The position numbers and the translations under genes were made by a program. The notes beneath the pieces are model-generated. The model was not told the DNA's origin. It did not search any database and was given only the letters and a program-made list of their open reading frames with translations. DNA of 64,000 nucleotides. Origin: Cordilura impudica. Lineage: Eukaryota; Arthropoda; Insecta; Diptera; Scathophagidae. How positions within the stretch are numbered: position 1 is the first letter of the stretch; each line of letters begins with the position of its first letter. Of the stretch, positions 57,620 through 64,000 are shown piece after piece. The stretch is from NCBI GenBank assembly GCA_963682025.1, contig OY821517.1, forward strand, positions 341,296,196-341,360,195, in the 5' to 3' direction.

Positions 57620-58520
57620 ATAACTCTACATTTGGCTGGAAATTCTCAAACATTGATTGTCAAGGAGCTGAAACATTTAAAGTGAATAGAATGTTCGTGT
57701 ATCACACTATAAAAAGATACAACGAGACCGGCAGCCTTAAAAATCGTCGTGGTAGTGGTCGAAAAAAATGGCAACATCTTCAGAAATAATTCGAAAAGTG
57801 AAGGCTAGGATTGATGGAAATTCAAAACGAAGTGCTAGAAAAATGATTTCTGAACACATACATCCGACCGCAGCTTGCGAAAAATTTTGAAAAATGAGCT
57901 TGGACTCAAGCCATACTAAGCAAAAACAGCAACGACTAGAAAGAGCCAAGGAGTTGAAACGTTTGCACGCAAGATGGCGGTTGCTTTTCTGATAAGAAAA
58001 ATTCCTCAATAGAGCAGTACGGGAACAAGCAGAATGATCGTGTTTGGTTAGCGGAGAGAACGTACGAGAATTTGGAAAAAAAAATCGAGTGGCCGATCGC
58101 TAGACCCACCTCACGTCATGGTTTGAGCTGCAGTAACTGCTGATGGATGCTCTCCACTCGTGTTTTTGGATCCTGGTGTGAAAGTCAATGCAACCGTGTA
58201 CCGCGAATCGGTCCTAGAAGTTGTACTGAAGCCTTGGGCAAGTGGACATTTTGGTACCAGACCCGATACGTTTCAACAGGTTTCAGCACCATCACATAAA
58301 GCTCGAGTGAACTAAGAATGGCTAAAAAATAACAATCAAAATTTCATTTCGTCTGAGCAATGGCTCTCTAATTCACCTGATACCAAGTGTGGAAGCTCTT
58401 AAGTCATCACTTCGAAGAGAATAGAATCGAATTCCACAAGAATATATTCGTGCAGCGGGCAACTCGTTCTTTGATAGAATCGATCATATTATCAAGACTA
58501 ATGGAGGACATTGTTAATTG
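57620..58520 (+). pseudogene. maT-like (DD37-type) transposase remnant
   Basis: N-terminal helix-turn-helix: AGNSQTLIVKELKHLK, then in a shifted frame VYHTIKRYNETGSLKNRRGS and GRKK. Middle: LKQKQQRLERAKELKRLHAR region (~57920-57975). Catalytic region: HVMV-stop-AAVTADGCSPLVF, LDPGVKVNATVYRESVLEVV, then FQQVSAPSHKARV and NFISSEQWLSNSPD. Relatives have QQDSAPSH, so the second catalytic Asp is replaced by Val. Several frameshifts and stops make it dead. The 3' end is displaced by the LINE2 insertion. Confidence 0.75.
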
Positions 58521-58533
58521 TCAATATTATTTA

Positions 58534-59068
58534 ATTTCATTTCATTTCATTTCATTTCATTTCATTTCATTTCATTTCATTTCATTCCATTCATTTCATT
58601 TCATTTCATTTCATTTCATTTCATTTCATTTCATTTCATTTCATTTCATTTCATTTCATTTCATTTCATTTCATTTCATTTCATTTCATTTCATTTCATT
58701 TCATTTCATTTCATTTCATTTCATTTCATTTCATTTCATTTCATTTCATTTCATTTCATTCCATTCCATTTCATTTCATTTCATTTCATTTCATTTCATT
58801 TAATTTAATTTCATTACATTTCATTTCATTTCATTTCATTTCATTTCATTTTATTTCATTTCATTTCATTTCATTTCATTTCATTTCATTTCATTTCATT
58901 TCATTTCATTTCATTTCATTTCATTTCATTTCATTTCATTTCATTTCATTTCATTTCATTTCATTTCATTTCATTTCATTTCATTTCATTTCATTTCATT
59001 TCATTTCATTTCATTTCATTTCATTTCATTTCATTTCATTTCATTTCATTTCATTTCATTTCATTTCA
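58534..59068. repeat. (ATTTC)n pentamer array
   Basis: About 107 units with rare variants (ccattc at 58585, ccattcc near 58761, ttaattta near 58800). It adjoins the (TTTA)n tail of LINE2; on the LINE strand it reads (AAATG)n downstream of the 3' end. Long HFISF-type open frames are by-products. Confidence 0.95.
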
Positions 59069-59323
59069 TTTATTTATTTTTTTTTTAAAGCGTTTATTTA
59101 ACAAAATTCATATTCTTAAACTATAAATAAACAAATATTAAGAGTATCTTAATATAATACACTGTCCCATATTCGGGCTCTCAAGTATATTTAATATATA
59201 GATTTTCATAAATTTTTTTAGAAACATGTATATAATTATAAATGACATGTACAGACAATATAATTTTTGTAATGAAAAAAAAATGGGAAAAAATATTACT
59301 TTGATATTTGTAAGATAAAAAGT

Positions 59324-59593
59324 TTAGTCAAGAGTAAAAGTTAAAAGGGGAGTTTTTGGGTGAGCCACCAATATTTTTTTATGTATATTAGGAAATATGT
59401 TATTATCTCCTGAGTAAATGTTTTTATCAAATCTACTATTTTCAGTTGTGAGTTGGTTGCAATGTATAGCTTTACCGTTGGCTCTTCTATATATATGATA
59501 GAAGATAGGAATGCCTATTTCGTTTTGAATAAATCCTTTATGATCAAGGTATAAAGGGGCTTTGGGTGGAACAAAGCCACTTTGCAAGTTCAT
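59324..59593 (-). other. 89-codon ORF of unknown nature
   Basis: ATG at 59593 to a stop at 59324, starting MNLQSGFVPPKAPLYLDHKG and ending LVAHPKTPLLTFTLD. I do not recognise it. The composition is more protein-like than nearby frames, without signal peptide or membrane segment. It sits between the LINE2 C-terminal coding end (59698) and its tail, so it may be part of a long 3' UTR, another insertion or chance. Confidence 0.25.
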
Positions 59594-59697
59594 TTCATTT
59601 ATTCAGTCAATGGAATACAAGAGTTCCATTTAATTTAATAACTCAAAGAGAAACAGCTTAAAACTTTCTTTTGAAGTGCAAAATTCAATAGTGCGAT

Positions 59698-60635
59698 TCA
59701 AATTTTTTTAACAGCCATTTCATTTATGTTATTGAGATCATTACAAGCACGATTTAACGTACTGTTTATTGTATAATTAGTGCGATGGTACGTACGATAC
59801 ATTAAATATATGATGATTATGACGTAACATTCTAGGAGGGATATAAAAAGATATCTGCGAGAGCAAGTCATGACAATCAATACCACAAGTAAGTAAATCA
59901 AATATAAACAATAAGCTTTGAAATCAACGCCTATATTCTAAAGTCTTAAGATCAAGAAGTAAGCCTTTAGCTTCATATGAGGGTAAGGGATCAACAAAAT
60001 TAATTGACGAGACGGCGTATTTAAGAAATACACGTTGCACTCGCTCAATGCGAGAGATGTGTTTCCCACAATGAGAACTCCATACGATCTATCATAAGAT
60101 GTGTAGATCAATTTTAATGTATAAGGATCAGAAAATCAGAGCAATTTCTCCTAATAAATGCAAGGACTTTATATGCTTTCGGTATAATATAATTTATATG
60201 GGAAATGAAACACATTGTAGAGTCAAAAACAACTCCCAGATCAGTCACTTTGTCAACAGTAGTTAAATTGTGACCACCCAAACTAAAACAAGACGGCATC
60301 GGATTGCGAGATCTAGAAAAAGAGACATGACGACATTTTGAAAGATTTAAAAGCAGATTATTAACCAAACACCAGTCGTGAAGATTATTTAAATCATTTT
60401 GTAAGTTATATATATCAATAAAGGAGGATATCTGACAGTATATTATTAAATCATCAGCATTAAGCAAGAAGCGTAATTTAGTAAAACACTTAATAGAGAC
60501 ATCATTTATAAACAAATTAAACAAGAGCGGACCCAAAACACTGCCCTGATGACGCCTGAGGTTTGAGTATATGGTAACGATTCAAAGTCCTCAACTAACA
60601 CTCTGCAAATTCTATTAGATAGGTATGATCTTATC
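59698..60635 (-). pseudogene. LINE reverse transcriptase C-terminal pseudogene
   Basis: From the 5' side (minus strand): FLMWIRSYLSNRICRVLVED, a one-base frameshift at ~60550 in the PQGS box, then GPLLFNLFINDVS, LRFLLNADDLIIYCQ, NDLNNLHDWCLVNNLLLNLS, VTDLGVVFDSTMCFISHINY and AYKVLAFIRRNC. The RT active-site box reads NADD where LINE1 has YADD. After further breaks, YHRTNYTINSTLNRACNDLN marks the usual LINE C-terminus. Not functional. Confidence 0.85.
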
Positions 60636-60757
60636 CACATAAGAAAGTAAGAATGCAATCCCATTGCTTACTTTCTAATATTAAAAAAAAAAAAATTTAA
60701 TAAACTAAAAAGCTATAGCTCCTTTAAGCTGTAACTATTTTTTCTCCGCACCCTGTA

Positions 60758-61311
60758 CTCGTTATATCATAATATTTGTAATATCTTTGAAAAATTTTTC
60801 AACTAAAAATGTTAATACATAAGTCTGTAACAGCGACTCTCGGGAGGAGCCTCGAAAATAAGTTGTTATGCGCTGAACATCATGACGCGTTACAAAAAAG
60901 TTAAAAGGTGATATGTTTCCCTAGGTAATTAGGAAGAGCTCGTTTTTTTATTTTTGGCAGCATTTTCTTATAAAAATTCGGTGAATTTGTTGTTTAAAAA
61001 TGGAAAAAATTGTAAAAAAAAAACTCTCCCTTTTGATTTATATCTAGAAATAGTGTATCAAATTTCAAAAGGATCGGTCAAGCAGATTTTGAGTTATGAC
61101 GTTCAAGGTCTTCAAAAATTTTGTTTGCGAGAAAATCGATTTAAAGTTTTTAACATAAACCATGTACCGTATGGGGGCAGGTCGCTTAAACGCTGTATCT
61201 TCGTTAGTTTTGCTCCGATTTACCTGACACAAAACTCTCGACATGTACATTCAGAAAAAAAAAATAAAAAAATGCAAACATTAAGTTTTAAAACCTTACC
61301 CCGCCTTTAAC
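60758..61311. other. Spacer
   Basis: Contains 'gatcggtcaagcagattttg' and 'gctccgatttacctgacac', words reminiscent of short dispersed elements, but no family in this window matches. No gene. Confidence 0.4.
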
Positions 61312-62085
61312 AAAGTAACTTTTTTGAAATAATACATTTTCTTAAAAAGTTACCTTTTCTTAAAAAAGTACCTTTTCTTAAAAAAGTATGGTTTCTTAAA
61401 AAATTATGCTTTCTTTAAAAAACTACCTGTTTAAAAAAAAGAACATTTTCTTAAAAAATACATTTTCTTAAGAAAATACCTTTTCTTGTAAAAAAGTACT
61501 TTTTCTGAAAGAAGTATTTTTTTTAAGTATAGTCTCTTAACAAAGTACCTTTTGTAAGAACGTACATTCTCTAACAAAGTACATTTTCTTAATAAAATAC
61601 CTTTTATAAAAAACCTTTTTTAAAAATTTACCTCTTCATCCAAAAGTACTTTCTCTTTTTCTTTTTCTTTTTCTTTTAAAAAAGTACTTTTTCTTAAAAA
61701 AGTACAGTTTCTTAAAATAGTATGGTCTCATAACAAAAAACCTTTTTTAAAAAAGGAAATTTTCTTTAAAAATAGCCTTTTCTTATAAAAGTGCATTTTT
61801 TAAAAAGTATATATTCTTAAAAAAAGTAAATTTTCCTAAAAAATTTGGTTTTTAAAAAAGTACCTTGTCTTAAAAAAGTATCGTTTCTTAAAAAAAAGTA
61901 GCTTTCTTAAAAAAATATCTTTTATAAAATAGTACATTTTCTTAAAAAAGTACCTTTTCTTAAAAAAGTACTTTATCTTTTTCTTTTTCTTTTTTTTTTT
62001 TTCTTTTAAAAAAGTACTTTTTCTTAAAAAAATACAATTTCTTAAAAAAGTATGGTCTGTTCTTAAAAAAAGTACATATTCCTCT
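61312..62085 (+). repeat. Degenerate AAAAAGTAC array J3
   Basis: The longest copy of this array type: 'cttaaaaaagtaccttttct' words repeated with insertions, plus two (TTTTTC)n runs (61655-61675 and 61976-62005). Confidence 0.8.
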
Positions 62086-62574
62086 TGTTGTTTTGCACTC
62101 TGACTTTCTATCCTGATGCAAATGAGGGTACATCGGAAAAACTCGGCTAAAGCTTAAACTAGCAGGAAATTCGGCAATATAAATAATATGTATCGACTTA
62201 AATATAATAGAGATAAATTTTAATTCGACACCAAAGCTAGTATACATCCTCATACAGAACACCCTAAAACTTTGTTGTCTTATGGAATAACGAAGAAACG
62301 TAAGATGGTTTGTGCATGACGTATGTATCGTATCATAAGCCTTCATAATACGATACGAGTGATACTTAATTTACCATAGGTTACTTTTGAGCAAATATGA
62401 AAAATGTGGAAAAAATATGGTCCAATTTTCTACCCTTTTTTCGCCTAAATGTGAGATTGAGCAGCTGCTTTCAGGATAAAATAATTATTATATGGGATAA
62501 ATTTATTGTTAATAATTACATATGAAACGTTTAGTTTTAAATTCATAAATTTTTTTTTTCCAATACGGAAATAG
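62086..62574. other. Spacer
   Basis: No gene or repeat recognised. Confidence 0.4.
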
Positions 62575-62765
62575 ATTTTGTGATAAAGTCCCGTTTCTGC
62601 ATTTCTATTCATTCATGTTCTCAATTTTCAACTCTCATTCTCTCTTTAATGTTACCATATTTTTTTAAAATTGCTGTGGTGAATACAAAACGCATGGGTT
62701 TTTGATGTTAATGGAAATTTTTGAATATATGTATATATTTCGAGAATGAAAATAAACTTTATATT
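62575..62765. mobile_element. M element copy M2, left part
   Basis: Shares 'caactctcattctctct', 'ttttgatgttaatggaaatt' with M1. Its right end reappears at 63755-63870 after the Tc1 remnant. Confidence 0.5.
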
Positions 62766-62799
62766 AAATAGTATTCATTTAACTTCACCTACACATAAA

Positions 62800-63480
62800 T
62801 TTCGCTAAAGACCACTTGAACTGGTCAAGATGTCATCGGAATACTTTTCTCTTTTCAAATGAGTCCAAGTTTAAATTAAGAGGCCATATGTATGACGACT
62901 AAAGAAACCTAAAATATCCAAATAAAACTAAGTTTGGCGGTGGCAATATTTTGATATGGGAGCGCTTTTCAGGCCAAGAAATGAGTCCAATTCATGTGGT
63001 AAAAGATACTCTAACTTGAATTAAATAGAGGCAAATTAAAAATGACATATATAATATATCCATATGCGGCGGAAAATATGCTCCTCAAAATTTTTCGATC
63101 GTAATCATTTTTATTTCCCAAAATAAAATGGTAAGAAAAATTTTTCTTTGTCACAGTTGAAGAATTATGGAATCTGATTAAGAAGAAAAGCGAATCGTGG
63201 TCGAGCGTTTGGCCGTCTTCTTCAAATAATAAACCAAAATATGAAATTTCGATTGATTTTACTTGATATCGAATGCGGTGATTTGGCCCCAGATATCCAT
63301 ACCACAGAAAATCTATGGGAAATTTTATATCGAAAAATAAGGACACGATATTACACAAAAAAAGACAGATCTCAGAGAGGCAGTTAAGTCAAATTGGCAA
63401 AAAAATTTCAATGGATATTATTAACAATTTAATTAACTACCTGCGTCGGATAATGGATACCAAACAAAATATTGAAACCT
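62800..63480 (+). pseudogene. Tc1-like transposase remnant
   Basis: AKDHLNWSRCHR then FLFSNESKFKLRGHMYDD, KTKFGGGNILIWERFSGQEM, SPIHVVK, and AAENMLLKIF; after the G2 insertion, HTTENLWEILYRKIRTR. Tc1 transposases have FSDESKF, so the first catalytic Asp is Asn here; the second catalytic segment (QQDNDPKH) is missing, replaced by G2. In-frame stops follow. Dead copy lacking the N-terminal DNA-binding half. Confidence 0.8.
63085..63285 (-). mobile_element. MITE-like element G2 inside the Tc1 remnant
   Basis: Inverse of G1 over ~200 bp ('gtttggccgtcttcttcaaa', 'tttatttcccaaaataaaat', 'cgaatgcggtgatttggccc'). One TIR is intact; the other is lost at 'ctcctcaaaatttttcg'. A 115-codon minus-strand frame covers it, but G1 has stops in places, so coding is doubtful. 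Confidence 0.6.
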
Positions 63481-63754
63481 AAAATAGAAGGAAAGTTTTT
63501 AATTATTGTACAGTAAAGGTTTCTAATGTTTTATCAACAGCATACAAATAAATACTTTTAAGTTTTGTTTTTTTTCTGAAGTTAAGCTATTTTATGTTAG
63601 TATTATTTCTTTTTTAAATAAATACAACATACAAATTTATAAATTAATGAAAGATTTTTTAATTTTATGATCAAATTTTTTGGTATTGAACATTCAAGTC
63701 ATCAAAAATGTATTTTGTAAAAAGTTTCCATTGTATTGTCACTCCCTGTATATA

Positions 63755-63872
63755 TGTATACAATATATAAACAATAAAATTAAACATTTCTGCCGTCGAG
63801 ATTGCCCGTATTTGTTTTGCGTATGTTATGGTGCTGATGAAAAATGTTCCGCACCGGTCAGGTTGTGACCTT
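63755..63872. mobile_element. M element copy M2, right part
   Basis: 'tctgccgtcgagattgcccg' to 'gttccgcaccggtcaggttg' corresponds to the M1 right end ('tgccgtcggctttgtcc' to 'gtcccgcacggtctgttttg'). Confidence 0.5.
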
Positions 63873-64000
63873 AACCTTATGAATAAATATTTTTTTCAAA
63901 CATGAATCTTAACTGATTAAGTGTCATATACGAGTACTTACATCAAATTTGGGATATTACCTTTTAAATTTTAAGGCTTAATTTTAAATGTTTAAAATTT
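63873..64000. other. Spacer to window end
   Basis: AT-rich, nothing recognised. Confidence 0.4.

Larger units (their letters stand above)
59069..60640 (-). mobile_element. 5'-truncated LINE fragment (LINE2)
   Basis: Minus-strand RT and C-terminal portion of a LINE related to, but distinct from, LINE1, with a possible 3' UTR and (AAAT)n-type tail at 59069-59082. It is cut at the 5' end at about 60640. A possible AATATTA duplication flanks the array-plus-LINE block (58523-58529 and 60677-60683). It lies inside the maT element. Confidence 0.7.
56612..60755 (+). mobile_element. maT/mariner-superfamily element with TA flanks, heavily nested
   Basis: The left end TA|CAGGGTACGGAGAAAAAA (56612) and right end (inverted) TA|CAGGGTGCGGAGAAAAAA (60755) form a TIR pair flanked by TA, the Tc1/mariner target. 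Between them are a decayed transposase (57.62-58.52 kb), a second TIR element (N1), a LINE fragment and an ATTTC array. Removing those leaves about 1.4 kb, the usual size. Confidence 0.75.
62766..63752 (+). mobile_element. 5'-truncated Tc1-like element inside M2
   Basis: The 3' TIR-like end 'ttgtattgtcactccctgta' is present (inverse: TACAGGGAGTGACAATACAA); no left TIR is found. Transposase coding runs from about 62800, is interrupted by element G2, and ends near 63480. Confidence 0.6.

Noticed and set aside
58387..58808. Long HFISF-repeat open frames
   Set aside because: By-product of the ATTTC array joined to maT pseudogene sequence.

Overview
This window reads as non-coding, transposon-dense DNA from an AT-rich insect genome, most likely a higher fly (inference). 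The evidence is the mixture of dispersed elements. Many short elements carry a (GTCY)n tetranucleotide block and inverted sub-terminal motifs, as in dipteran mini-me/DINE-1-type Helentron derivatives. Around them lie Tc1/mariner, maT-like and hAT transposase remnants, a jockey/CR1-like LINE and long AT-rich simple arrays. I found no convincing host gene, rRNA or tRNA gene. The only long intact reading frame is a LINE polyprotein on the minus strand (29624-33379). Family letters used here (A to P) are my own labels.

Layout. 1-9 kb: fragments of several short families (N, F, G, P), a broken transposon-like ORF near 2.2-3.0 kb, and element E1 (3395-7060), whose core is a ~2.9 kb AATTTTT array. 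9-17 kb: three A copies, with a hAT transposon (12264-15792, 8-bp target duplication) sitting in a B repeat and itself carrying an A copy; a D repeat split by a fourth A copy. 17-24 kb: a mariner fragment, a TIR element (K1), a hairpin element, B and D copies, and an A copy embedded in a TAAAA array. 24.6-26.9 kb: elements E2 and E3 in tandem, with 21-bp minisatellite cores, between inverted F ends. 28.9-33.7 kb: an apparently full-length LINE inside an A copy. 33.9-34.8 kb: a fold-back element with ~340-bp arms. 36.1-41 kb: two C elements, one with a CpG-rich tandem block and a ~158-bp satellite, the other with a tRNA-like SINE and a D copy. 41.4-47.4 kb: A copies, a second hAT with a perfect 8-bp duplication, and a mariner N-terminal fragment. 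50-53.3 kb: an octamer array that switches from ATTGAAAT to ATTAAAAT. 56.6-60.8 kb: a maT-like element bounded by TIRs and TA, containing another TIR element, a LINE fragment and an ATTTC array next to the LINE tail. 61.3-63.9 kb: a degenerate AAAAAGTAC array and a dead Tc1-like transposase in an M element.

These elements do not form a pathway. What can be read is a nesting history: B < hAT1 < A3; D1 < A4; A7 < LINE1; F < E2/E3; C2 < SINE and D5; maT < N and LINE2; M2 < Tc1 < G. The least familiar item is family E. Its copies share termini with an offset inverted motif and a 3' hairpin region but carry completely different tandem-repeat cores.
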